Below the pieces are notes generated by a model. The model did no database searches, was not told where the DNA came from, and was given only the letters and a program-made list of their open reading frames with translations. The position numbers were made by a program, and so were the translations under genes. Positions 1 to 5,908 of a stretch of DNA of 5,908 nt are shown one piece after another; the first letter of the stretch is position 1, and every line of letters starts with the position of its first letter. Source of the stretch: Demequinaceae bacterium UBA4004 (GTDB taxonomy: Bacteria > Actinomycetota > Actinomycetes > Actinomycetales > Demequinaceae). The stretch is from assembly GCA_002384765.1 (NCBI GenBank), contig DGBM01000032.1:760-6667 (forward strand), in the 5' to 3' direction.

Positions 1-498
1 GTCACCGCGCTGCGCGTGCTCGAGGGCGAGGATGCTGCCAGGGCGTGGCTCGAGGGCATGAAAGCCTCGGACGCCCAGGTCTACGCGAAGAACACGCCAA
101 TCCTGGAGGCCGCCAACGCGGGCGAGATCAAGCTTGGCCTGATCAACCACTACTACTGGTATCGGATGGCCGCCGAGGTGGGTGCCGAGAACATGCGCGC
201 CAAGTTGGCGTTCCCCGAAGCGGGCGACGCAGGCAGCATCGTCAACGTGACCGGGGCCGGGCTGCTCACCGGAGCGGCAGATGACGCCGACGCGCTGCAG
301 TTTATTGAGTACCTGGTCTCGCCGGCCGCTCAGCAGTACTTTGTCGACAACACCTACGAGTATCCGTTGATCGATGGAGTCGCGGCGCCCGAGGGCCTGC
401 CCGCCCTCGAGACGCTGACCAACCCGGAGTTGGATCTCGCCGACCTCGACAGCTTGGGGAAGACCACCGAGATGCTGGTGGAAGTAGGCCTCCTGTAA
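1..498 (+). CDS. fbpA: Ferric-iron ABC transporter substrate-binding protein, C-terminal part (5' end outside window)
   Basis: This is the extracytoplasmic binding protein that captures Fe3+ and hands it to the membrane permease. Frame 1 is open from the first base to the TAA at 496-498, giving 165 residues. Family members are usually about 330-360 residues, so roughly the C-terminal half is seen; signal peptide and lipobox are outside. The motif NHYYWYR lies at residues 49-55 of the visible part. Its paired tyrosines (codons 151-156) match the tyrosine pair that ligates iron in the FbpA/AfuA family. Further on, the segment with LVSPAAQQYF and the EYPL motif is typical of the C-lobe of this family. 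The permease gene follows after 8 bases. Iron as substrate rests on the tyrosine motif and the operon; related proteins carry phosphonate or thiamine, which is less likely. A GTG at 16 is only an internal codon, not the start. Confidence 0.88.
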   Translation, partial: VTALRVLEGEDAARAWLEGMKASDAQVYAKNTPILEAANAGEIKLGLINHYYWYRMAAEVGAENMRAKLAFPEAGDAGSIVNVTGAGLLTGAADDADALQFIEYLVSPAAQQYFVDNTYEYPLIDGVAAPEGLPALETLTNPELDLADLDSLGKTTEMLVEVGLL

Positions 499-506
499 GG
501 AGACAC

Positions 507-2114
507 ATGCGGCCCGCAAGGTTCACGGCGGCGGCGGACTTGGAGGCAGCTCCGGACCCCCGTCGTCGTTGGCGCGCGCCGGGCGGGCGCCTCATTCTGC
601 GGGCCTCGGCGGTGGTGGCCGCGTCGCTGGCAGCCATCCCCTTGACCTACCTCGTGGTGCGGGTGGCCCAGGCGGACGGCACGGAGATCGTCCGTGCGTT
701 GTGGAACGCCCGCATCGCGACCCTCATGGTGAACACGGTGGGCCTCGTGCTCGCGGTCTCGGCGGCGTGCCTGGTGTTGGGTGTGGCGACCGCGTGGCTC
801 CTGGCTCGCACCGACCTGCCAGGGCGCCGCGTGTGGCTCGTGGTGTCCTCCCTGGCGCTCGCGGTGCCTTCGTATGTGGCGGCATTCGGCTGGATCGCGA
901 CCACGCCGGTACGCGGCTTCTGGGGCGCGTTCCTCGTGCTCACCCTGTGCAACGTGCCGCTCGTGATCTTGCCGACCATCGCCGCCCTGCGTCTTGCCGA
1001 CGCGGCCAGCGAGGACGTCGCGCGCACGTTGGGCCGCACCCGCTGGAGGGCATTCCTCGAGGCGACCTGGCCGCAGATTCGCCCCGCCTCTCTGGCCGGG
1101 GTGCTGCTGGTGGCGCTGTATGTGCTGAGCGACTTCGGGTCCGTCGCCCTGATGCGCTACCAAGCGTTCACGTGGGCCATCCAGGTGGCATACGAGAGCC
1201 TGTTTGACCGCACCCTGGCGGCCGTGATGTCCGTGGTCCTGGCCGCGATGGGGATCGCGCTCGTGGCGGCCGAACGGCGCATTCGGGGAGCCCAGGCGCG
1301 CACGGGCTCGACCGTGGCGGCGCGCACCCAGCCGGTCCCTGTGGCGCTGGGCCGGTGGCGTTGGCTCGCCCACGGCGGTCTCGCGGTGGTGGCGGCGCTG
1401 TCGCTCGGGGTGCCGCTCGGTGCGCTGGCCCGGTATCTCTTGCTGAGGACCGAGACCTCCACGACGGTCAAGACGGAAGACCTGCTGGCCGACGCGTTGT
1501 CCACGGTGGGGCTTGCGGCGGCGGGCGCGGTCGTGGCGCTTGCCCTCGCCCTACCCATTGGCATTGTGGCGGCCCGCTTCCGCTCGCGCCTGGCGACCGC
1601 CACCGAGTCCGCCAGCTACCTGGGACTGGCCTTACCGGGCATCGTCGTGGGCCTGTCGCTCGTGTTCTTCTCGCTCAACGTGGCGCCGATGCTGTATCAG
1701 TCGATCTGGATGCTCGCCTTCGCCTACGGCGTGCTGTTCCTGCCCAAGGCGGTGGGCGCCGTGCGATCGAGCATCGTTCAGGTGGAGCCCGGCTTGGAGG
1801 ACGTGGCCCGCACCCTGGGTTCGACGCCCGCGGGGGTGTGGATCCGCGTGACCGCACGCATCGCGTGGCCGGGCATCGGGGCGGGCGTGCTGCTGGTGGC
1901 GCTGACGGCCATGAAGGAATTGCCGGCGACGCTGCTCCTGCGACCCACGGGCACGGAGACGCTCGCAACGTCGCTGTGGCGGCTCACATCCGGCACCGCC
2001 TACGCCGCGGCCGCGCCGTATGCGCTGGTGCTGATTGCGGTGGCCGCCGTGCCGGCGTTGCTGCTGACGCGGGAAGTCGCAGGCGGTAAACGCCACCCGG
2101 AGGAGACACTGTGA
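507..2114 (+). CDS. fbpB: Ferric-iron ABC transporter permease, fused two-domain type
   Basis: This is the integral membrane channel of the iron importer, 535 residues, with two binding-protein-dependent permease domains fused in one chain, the usual FbpB arrangement. About 12 hydrophobic segments can be read, roughly at residues 30-52, 72-100, 108-128, 138-162, 193-215, 236-255, 288-311, 328-356, 368-390, 396-416, 455-475 and 500-521. Each half carries the cytoplasmic EAA-type loop that docks the ATPase: EDVARTLGRT at 169-178 and EDVARTLGST at 431-440. A basic linker near residues 255-287 separates the halves. The ATG at 507 is preceded by AAGGAG at 497-502 with 4 bases between, which supports this start; the ribosome site overlaps the stop of the preceding gene. 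The first ~29 residues are polar and arginine-rich, as expected for a cytoplasmic N-terminus. The end overlaps the ATPase start by four bases (GTGA). Confidence 0.93.
   Translation: MRPARFTAAADLEAAPDPRRRWRAPGGRLILRASAVVAASLAAIPLTYLVVRVAQADGTEIVRALWNARIATLMVNTVGLVLAVSAACLVLGVATAWLLARTDLPGRRVWLVVSSLALAVPSYVAAFGWIATTPVRGFWGAFLVLTLCNVPLVILPTIAALRLADAASEDVARTLGRTRWRAFLEATWPQIRPASLAGVLLVALYVLSDFGSVALMRYQAFTWAIQVAYESLFDRTLAAVMSVVLAAMGIALVAAERRIRGAQARTGSTVAARTQPVPVALGRWRWLAHGGLAVVAALSLGVPLGALARYLLLRTETSTTVKTEDLLADALSTVGLAAAGAVVALALALPIGIVAARFRSRLATATESASYLGLALPGIVVGLSLVFFSLNVAPMLYQSIWMLAFAYGVLFLPKAVGAVRSSIVQVEPGLEDVARTLGSTPAGVWIRVTARIAWPGIGAGVLLVALTAMKELPATLLLRPTGTETLATSLWRLTSGTAYAAAAPYALVLIAVAAVPALLLTREVAGGKRHPEETL
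2099..2105 (+). promoter_or_regulatory. Ribosome binding site of the fbpC-type gene, inside the permease 3' end
   Basis: GGAGGAG lies 5 bases before the GTG start at 2111 and within the last codons of the permease. It is close to the full anti-Shine-Dalgarno complement. It decides the GTG start, whose first base precedes the permease TGA, giving a GTGA overlap typical of translational coupling. Confidence 0.85.
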
Positions 2115-3193
2115 GCGAACTGCAGGTACGCAAGATTGTGGCGGGTTACGATGCCGCGCCCGTGTTGCGAGGCATCACCTTCACCGTGCCGCACGGTAGC
2201 CTCACCGCCGTGCTCGGACCGTCGGGTTCGGGAAAGTCCACGCTGCTGCGCGTCATCGCCGGACTGAACCGGCCGGTCGAGGGTGCCGTCGTCGTCGACG
2301 GCACGGTACTGTCCGGCCCCCGTGTGCACGTGGCCCCTGAGCGCCGGCGCATCGGATTGGTACCCCAAGACGCCGCGCTGTTTCCACACCTCGACGTGCT
2401 CGCGAACGTGGGCTTTGGCCTGCCGCGCGCGCAACGCCGTGGCGGAAAGGCGCTGGACCTGCTGGAGATGGTGGGCATGACCGACTACGCCACCCGCATG
2501 CCAGGCGAGTTGTCCGGCGGGCAACGTCACCGCGTAGCGTTGGCGCGAGCTCTGGCGACGGAGCCGGACGTGGTGCTCCTGGACGAGCCCTTCTCCGCCC
2601 TTGACGCGGCGCTGCGTGCTGAGGTGCGCGGCCAGGTGCGCCAGGTGCTGCGGCGCGCGCAGACTACGGCGGTACTGGTGACGCATGATCAGGACGAGGC
2701 GCTATCCATGGCGGATCACGTGGCCGTGGTGGACGAGGGTCGGCTCGTGCAGGTTGGCACTCCGGCGGAGATCTACGCCAAGCCCGCCTCGCGATGGCTT
2801 GCCCGGTTCGTCGGTGGAGCGCTGGTTCTGCCCGGCACGTGGAGCGACGGCGCGGTGGCCGGCCCCCTGGGAGTGGTGCCCGCGAACCTCGCCGACGGGC
2901 ACGTCGCCCATCCCGGCGACACCGTGGACCTGGTGCTAAGGCCCGAGCAGCTGTCGGTAAGCGCCATAGGCGCGGGGGGCGGCCCCGGCGTCATCGCTCT
3001 GGTCCGCGATGTCGCCTACTTCGGGCACGACGCGGTGGTCACCATGGACCTGCCCGCATGCGAGCAGCCCGTGCAGGCGCGCGTGCTGGGCGACCAGCAG
3101 TGGCGCCCGGACAGCGAGGTGCTCGTGGGCGTGCGGTCAGCCGGGTTGGCTTTCACGCGTCGCCGAATTCCGAAGCGGTTGGCAGATTTGTGA
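2111..3193 (+). CDS. fbpC: Ferric-iron ABC transporter ATP-binding protein
   Basis: This cytoplasmic ATPase drives iron import; two copies are expected to dock on the EAA loops of the permease. It has 360 residues, close to the family norm of about 350. The nucleotide-binding domain carries every catalytic motif: Walker A GPSGSGKST at 36-44, Q-loop glutamine at 86 (VPQD), signature LSGGQ at 134-138, Walker B VVLLDEP at 154-160, D-loop SALD at 162-165 and switch histidine 192 (THD). Residues from about 238 to 349 form a shorter C-terminal TOBE-like regulatory domain, with the RPEQ motif at 277-280 that is common in CUT1/FbpC-type ATPases. The start is GTG. Sequence alone does not separate iron from spermidine/putrescine or sulfate ATPases; the substrate call comes from the operon. 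No strong hairpin with a U-run follows the stop. Confidence 0.92.
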   Translation: MSELQVRKIVAGYDAAPVLRGITFTVPHGSLTAVLGPSGSGKSTLLRVIAGLNRPVEGAVVVDGTVLSGPRVHVAPERRRIGLVPQDAALFPHLDVLANVGFGLPRAQRRGGKALDLLEMVGMTDYATRMPGELSGGQRHRVALARALATEPDVVLLDEPFSALDAALRAEVRGQVRQVLRRAQTTAVLVTHDQDEALSMADHVAVVDEGRLVQVGTPAEIYAKPASRWLARFVGGALVLPGTWSDGAVAGPLGVVPANLADGHVAHPGDTVDLVLRPEQLSVSAIGAGGGPGVIALVRDVAYFGHDAVVTMDLPACEQPVQARVLGDQQWRPDSEVLVGVRSAGLAFTRRRIPKRLADL

Positions 3194-3273
3194 CGGCGGC
3201 GAACCCTGCCCGGGCCACCATGCACATCGCGTGTCAGAACCTCGCGGTCGTCCGCTAGTCCCCTCTGATCGCC

Positions 3274-3279
3274 TATCAT
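3274..3279 (+). promoter_or_regulatory. Possible -10 element for the DUF3105 gene
   Basis: TATCAT matches five of six positions of the TATAAT consensus and is the most AT-rich spot in the 158-base gap after the iron operon. It would place a transcription start near 3286 and a leader of about 66 bases. No good -35 hexamer sits 16-18 bases upstream. The call is therefore based on the -10 alone. Confidence 0.4.
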
Positions 3280-3307
3280 GATCTTCCACGTGTCCGACAT
3301 CCGCCCC

Positions 3308-3339
3308 GATCGTTCGAAACGTCGGTGACTGCAACGATC
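3308..3339 (+). repeat. Inverted repeat in the DUF3105 leader, next to the ribosome binding site
   Basis: GATCGTT at 3308-3314 and AACGATC at 3333-3339 are perfect 7-base complementary arms around an 18-base loop. The right arm ends one base before the GGAG ribosome site at 3341-3344. In RNA this hairpin could affect access to that site, or in DNA it could be an operator. The arms are short, so chance cannot be excluded. Confidence 0.4.
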
Positions 3340-3340
3340 C

Positions 3341-3344
3341 GGAG
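3341..3344 (+). promoter_or_regulatory. Ribosome binding site that sets the DUF3105 start at 3352
   Basis: GGAG lies 7 bases before the ATG at 3352. An in-frame GTG at 3325 would add nine residues but has no purine-rich site before it and would bury this GGAG in the coding region. The ATG at 3352 is preferred. Confidence 0.7.
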
Positions 3345-3351
3345 AAAACCT

Positions 3352-4023
3352 ATGAGCGCAAGCAAGAAGACGGGCCCCACCAAGGACGAACGGCGTGCCC
3401 GCGTTTCGGAGATTCGCGCCGCCCAGTTGCGGGACGATCGTCGCCGCAAGTATCTGACCATCCTCATCTTCACCGGAATCGTGTTGGCCCTGGTGGTGCC
3501 TACCGCGTTTGTCATCGCCAACGCGGAGCGCGATGCTGCTGCGGTCGAGCAGGCGGCGAGCCAACCGATCGTGGGCGAGCGAGTCGACGACATCTCCACG
3601 GCAACACACGTCGCAGGGGATATCTCCTATGAGACCCGAGAAGCGGTTGCTGAAGGCACGCTGTTGCCGCCGACGGGCGGCGACCACGACCCCGTCGTGC
3701 AGAACTGCGGCTTCTATGCGGAGCCGATTCGCAGCGAGAACGCCCTGCACTCCCTCGAACACGGCGCAGTGTGGTTGACATATCGGCCCGGGCTCGACGA
3801 CGCACAGGTCGCCAGGTTGAGCGAACTGGCACAGGAGAACCCGTACCTGTTGGTCAGCCCGTTTGAGGATCTCGCCGCCGACGTCGTGGCCACCGCCTGG
3901 GGTGTTCAGGTCGAACTTGATTCAGCGCAGGACGAGCGTCTTCTTCCCTTCTTGGAGCGCTACCTGCAGGGAGAGCAGACGCCCGAGCCGGGTGCGTCCT
4001 GCCAAGGCGGAATCGGCGGCTGA
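3352..4023 (+). CDS. Membrane-anchored DUF3105 family protein, function unknown
   Basis: This 223-residue protein has a lysine/arginine-rich cytoplasmic N-terminus (residues 1-33), one transmembrane helix at about 34-57, and an extracytoplasmic C-terminal domain. The domain carries the DUF3105 hallmarks: PPTGGDHDP at 106-114, NCGFY at 118-122 and ENALHSLEHGAVW at 129-141. The only two cysteines are C119 and C217, one in the core motif and one near the C-terminus; both would lie outside the membrane and could form a disulfide. H112, H133, E136 and H137 are a conserved polar set that could bind a metal, which is an inference. No function is established for the family to my knowledge. The gene follows the iron operon on the same strand but has a 158-base gap and a possible promoter of its own, so a link to iron uptake is unproven. 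A DUF305 neighbour, often seen beside this family, is absent here. Confidence 0.85.
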   Translation: MSASKKTGPTKDERRARVSEIRAAQLRDDRRRKYLTILIFTGIVLALVVPTAFVIANAERDAAAVEQAASQPIVGERVDDISTATHVAGDISYETREAVAEGTLLPPTGGDHDPVVQNCGFYAEPIRSENALHSLEHGAVWLTYRPGLDDAQVARLSELAQENPYLLVSPFEDLAADVVATAWGVQVELDSAQDERLLPFLERYLQGEQTPEPGASCQGGIGG

Positions 4024-4055
4024 CGGCCGATCAGCAATCGAAGTTGCCGTGCATG

Positions 4056-4085
4056 ATGTCAGGGTCGCCGGGCCCCGGATAGCCT
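4056..4085 (+). promoter_or_regulatory. Weak possible promoter for the DUF808 gene
   Basis: ATGTCA at 4056-4061 and TAGCCT at 4080-4085 are spaced by 18 bases and resemble -35 and -10 hexamers (TTGACA and TANNNT). A start near 4092 would give a leader of about 24 bases. A small GC-rich dyad (CCGG...CCGG, 4068-4078) lies in the spacer. The match is modest, and read-through from the gene before is equally possible. Confidence 0.25.
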
Positions 4086-4115
4086 TGTGCTTCGACGGAT
4101 GAGCGAGGAGTAATC

Positions 4116-5069
4116 ATGGCCGGCGGTTTGGTGGCACTCCTAGACGACATCGCCGCGCTCGCCAAGCTTGCCGCGGCGTCCGTTGACGACATCGGCGTGG
4201 CGGCGGGCAGAGCGAGCGCGAAAGCTGCGGGCGTCGTCATTGACGACACCGCGGTGACGCCCCGTTATCTCCATGGATTCACTGCCGCACGCGAACTTCC
4301 CATTGTCCGGCGGATTGCGTTGGGGTCGCTGCGCAACAAGTTGGTTTTCATCCTCCCGGCCGCGTTGCTACTGAGCCAGTTCCTCCCGTGGTTACTCACA
4401 CCGATTCTGATGATCGGCGGCACCTACCTGGCCTTCGAAGGTGCCGAGAAGCTATATGAGCTCGTCACCGGTCACGGTAAACACACGGTGGCGGTTCCGG
4501 TGGCGGCCCAGGGTGCGGACGTCGAGAAGACCATGGTGAACAACGCCATCCGCACCGACTTCATCCTCTCGACGGAGATCATGGTCATCGCGCTCGACGA
4601 GGTGACGGATGAACCGTTCGTGTCCCGTGCGATCATTCTTGCGATTGTGGCGCTTGCCATCACGGCGGTCGTCTACGGGATTGTGGCGCTCATCGTCAAG
4701 ATGGACGATGTTGGCCTCTACCTGGCCGAACGGCAGCGGGGCGCGACCGCGGCGATCGGGCGGACGCTGGTCCTTGCCATGCCGAAGGTGCTCGCGGTCC
4801 TGTCGACGGTGGGGATTGTCGCGATGTTGTGGGTCGGCGGGCACATCTTGCTTGTCGGGCTTGATGAGATCGGTTGGGCGGCGCCCTACGAGGCGGTCCA
4901 CAGCGCGGAGGACGCGGTGCACGCAGTTGCGGGCATTGGCGGCTTCCTCGGCTGGCTCGCGAACACCCTGGCGTCAGCCTTGGCCGGCACGGTGGTGGGT
5001 GCGGTCGTGGTCGCAGTGGTCCACCTGGTGCCGAGACGCAAGAGGAACGACTCGGCCGACGTGCACTGA
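4116..5069 (+). CDS. DUF808 family (YedI-like) multi-pass inner membrane protein
   Basis: This 317-residue membrane protein matches the DUF808 family, known in E. coli as YedI, whose function is not established. Family signatures are the N-terminal MAGGLVALLDDIA, the segment around 58-75 with ARELPIV followed by GSLRNK, and PWLLTPILMIGGTYLAFEG at 91-109. Likely membrane segments are at about 76-106 (possibly a re-entrant pair with prolines), 171-195, 217-249 and 286-304. Residues 1-65 look amphipathic and cytoplasmic, with several Asp-Asp pairs (10-11, 24-25, 43-44). The C-terminus is basic (PRRKR at 306-310). The length is in the usual range of about 300-330. The ATG at 4116 follows GAGGAG at 4105-4110 with 5 bases between, so the start is firm. 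It lies 92 bases after the DUF3105 gene and converges with tag. No catalytic motif is recognisable. Confidence 0.88.
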   Translation: MAGGLVALLDDIAALAKLAAASVDDIGVAAGRASAKAAGVVIDDTAVTPRYLHGFTAARELPIVRRIALGSLRNKLVFILPAALLLSQFLPWLLTPILMIGGTYLAFEGAEKLYELVTGHGKHTVAVPVAAQGADVEKTMVNNAIRTDFILSTEIMVIALDEVTDEPFVSRAIILAIVALAITAVVYGIVALIVKMDDVGLYLAERQRGATAAIGRTLVLAMPKVLAVLSTVGIVAMLWVGGHILLVGLDEIGWAAPYEAVHSAEDAVHAVAGIGGFLGWLANTLASALAGTVVGAVVVAVVHLVPRRKRNDSADVH

Positions 5070-5112
5070 TGGTGGCGACACCGGCGCCGCGCGCGGAGTG
5101 TTCGTGAGCACG
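5070..5112. other. Short convergent intergenic gap without a clear terminator
   Basis: These 43 bases separate the convergent DUF808 and tag stops. They contain GC-rich palindromes (CCGCGCGCGG at 5087-5096) and a weak 5-bp stem at 5098-5111, but no T-run on either strand. Transcription end here is either Rho-dependent or overlapping. Confidence 0.5.
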
Positions 5113-5721
5113 TCAGCTGGAGTTACTTGCCGACGAGTGGGATACGCCCCCAGATCGAGTTGGGACCACACACCCCTCGATGTGGTCGTCCACCAGGCCG
5201 CACGCCTGCATCGCGGCGTACATGGTGGTGGGCCCCACGAACACGAAGCTGGCCTTCTTCAGCTCCTTGGTCAGCGCCACCGACTCCGGGGTTGACGCTG
5301 GCACCTCGTCCCATCCGCTGGGGCGTTGAGCGCGTGGCGCTGGGGCGTGAGACCAGAAAAGCCGGTCCAGGGAGCCGCCAGCCTCCTGCAACGCGACCAC
5401 GGCGCGCGCGTTGGTGATGGCCGCGTTGACTTTGAGCCGGTTGCGCACAATGCCAGCGTCGGCCAGTAGCCGTTCCACGTCGTCATCCCCGAACGCCGCG
5501 ACGGCCGCAGGCTCGAAGCCACAGAAGGCGGCGCGGAAGTTGTCTCGCTTGCGCAGGATGGTGAGCCAGGACAGACCGGACTGCATGCCTTCCAGCACGA
5601 TGCGTTCGTACAGCGCGGCGTCACCGTGGACGGGCACGCCCCATTCGAAGTCGTGGTACTGCTCGTAGAGCGGTTCTCCGTTGCCAAAGCAGCGAGTGAG
5701 GTCGTTCGGTTCCGTGATCAT
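5113..5721 (-). CDS. tag: DNA-3-methyladenine glycosylase I
   Basis: This base-excision repair enzyme removes 3-methyladenine from alkylated DNA, leaving an abasic site. The chosen ATG at 5721 gives 202 residues, slightly longer than the ~187 of E. coli Tag. The four zinc ligands of the family are all present: C11 (TRCFG), H23 (YHDFEW), H180 (DDH) and C184 (EGC). Base-pocket residues also match E. coli: Y22, E44 in VLEGMQSG and W52 in GLSWLTIL. The ending contains KASFVFVGPTTMYAAMQACGL, the helical core typical of the family, followed by a Ser-rich tail of about 18 residues. An odd point is RCFG where many members have Trp two residues after Cys. No Shine-Dalgarno site precedes the ATG; CAGACT on the minus strand (5733-5728) could be a -10 for a leaderless message. 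A start at 5805 would add 28 Arg/Pro-rich residues not expected in the family and is not favoured. Confidence 0.95.
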   Translation of the reverse strand: MITEPNDLTRCFGNGEPLYEQYHDFEWGVPVHGDAALYERIVLEGMQSGLSWLTILRKRDNFRAAFCGFEPAAVAAFGDDDVERLLADAGIVRNRLKVNAAITNARAVVALQEAGGSLDRLFWSHAPAPRAQRPSGWDEVPASTPESVALTKELKKASFVFVGPTTMYAAMQACGLVDDHIEGCVVPTRSGGVSHSSASNSS

Positions 5722-5809
5722 GGTTCTAGTCTGACGGGCGGGACCGCCGCGGCGCCTCGTGAGGGCGCCCGGGGTGGACTGTGGTGGCAAAGCCTCCCTG
5801 GGCACGATG

Positions 5810-5852
5810 CCGCGGCCGGGCGGCGGCCGCCGCCGCGGGGCCCCCGGCCCGC
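5810..5852. repeat. Very GC-rich dyad in the divergent intergenic region
   Basis: The stretch is almost pure G and C. It holds a perfect 12-base palindrome CGGCGGCCGCCG at 5821-5832, the hexamer CCGCGG at both 5810-5815 and 5833-5838, and outer arms GCGGCCGGG (5812-5820) and CCCGGCCCGC (5843-5852) that pair with a one-base bulge. No T-run follows on either strand, so a classic intrinsic terminator is unlikely. It lies between divergent genes and could be an operator or a cruciform-prone site; low-complexity GC bias could also produce it. Confidence 0.5.
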
Positions 5853-5858
5853 ATGCGC

Positions 5859-5888
5859 TTGGTTTCTGCGCGCGCGCCCGCGTAGTCT
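5859..5888 (+). promoter_or_regulatory. Possible promoter of the gene leaving the window on the right
   Basis: TTGGTT at 5859-5864 and TAGTCT at 5883-5888 are spaced by 18 bases and fit -35 and actinobacterial TANNNT -10 hexamers. A start about 7-10 bases further on would coincide with the ATG at 5898, the pattern of a leaderless transcript. There is no Shine-Dalgarno site before that ATG. Confidence 0.4.
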
Positions 5889-5897
5889 TGCCACGCC

Positions 5898-5908
5898 ATG
5901 ACGATCCG
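5898..5908 (+). CDS. Possible 5' end of a rightward gene (only about three codons visible)
   Basis: ATG at 5898 opens a frame beginning Met-Thr-Ile and runs off the window. Support comes only from its placement just behind a promoter-like pair and from the divergent layout with tag. Nothing can be said about the product. Confidence 0.3.

Noticed and set aside
354..1373. Long open frame on the minus strand antisense to the binding protein and permease genes (339 residues)
   Set aside because: The product is His/Arg/Gly-rich with no recognisable domain, and the plus strand encodes clear transporter proteins across it. It is a by-product of high GC codon use.
3194..3260. Intrinsic terminator after the iron operon
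   Set aside because: Only a GCCCGGGC palindrome (3208-3215) and a 4-bp stem (3244-3255) are present, with no T-run after them.
3325..3351. Upstream GTG start for the DUF3105 protein
   Set aside because: It lacks a ribosome binding site and would absorb the good GGAG at 3341-3344 that serves the ATG at 3352.
3194..3351. Iron-regulator (DtxR/IdeR-type) operator in the gap before the DUF3105 gene
   Set aside because: I looked for the AT-flanked inverted repeat typical of these boxes and saw none; the relevant promoter of the iron operon is outside the window.
3016..3762. Minus-strand open frame across the fbpC end and DUF3105 gene (248 residues)
   Set aside because: It spans two well-supported plus-strand genes and their gap, has no family motif, and has the arginine-rich composition of an antisense shadow.
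5722..5805. N-terminal extension of Tag beginning at 5805
   Set aside because: The 28 extra residues are Pro/Arg-rich and unlike any Tag N-terminus; the ATG at 5721 places the first zinc cysteine near the expected position.

Overview
The window is GC-rich DNA with GC-ending codon preference, closely packed genes and clear GGAG-type ribosome binding sites. Together with a DUF3105 protein of the kind common in actinobacteria, this points to a high-GC Gram-positive bacterium (Actinomycetota, perhaps Micrococcales). The phylum is a reasonable inference; nothing here fixes the genus.

Layout. Positions 1-3193 (+) hold the 3' part of a ferric-iron ABC importer operon: the C-terminal half of the periplasmic-type iron-binding protein (FbpA/AfuA type), a fused two-domain permease (FbpB type) and the ATPase (FbpC type). 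The permease starts 8 bases after the binding protein ends, and the ATPase start overlaps the permease stop by four bases, so the three are almost certainly one transcript. Its promoter and any iron-regulator box lie left of the window. After a 158-base gap, 3352-4023 (+) encodes a membrane-anchored DUF3105 protein. After a further 92-base gap, 4116-5069 (+) encodes a DUF808 (YedI-like) multi-pass membrane protein. Convergent to these, 5721-5113 (-) encodes DNA-3-methyladenine glycosylase I (Tag) with all its zinc ligands. The last ~175 bases are a very GC-rich divergent intergenic region with a strong dyad, ending in a possible start codon of a rightward gene that leaves the window.

How the genes work together. 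The binding protein captures Fe3+ outside the membrane, the permease forms the channel and two ATPase subunits power uptake. The DUF3105 and DUF808 genes each have their own leader and possible promoter, so they are probably separate units; their roles are unknown. Tag is a stand-alone base-excision repair gene. I see no mobile element, CRISPR array, RNA gene or phage feature, and no convincing new multi-gene system. The points most worth a second look are the two function-unknown membrane proteins, the hairpin in the DUF3105 leader and the GC-rich dyad at the right end.
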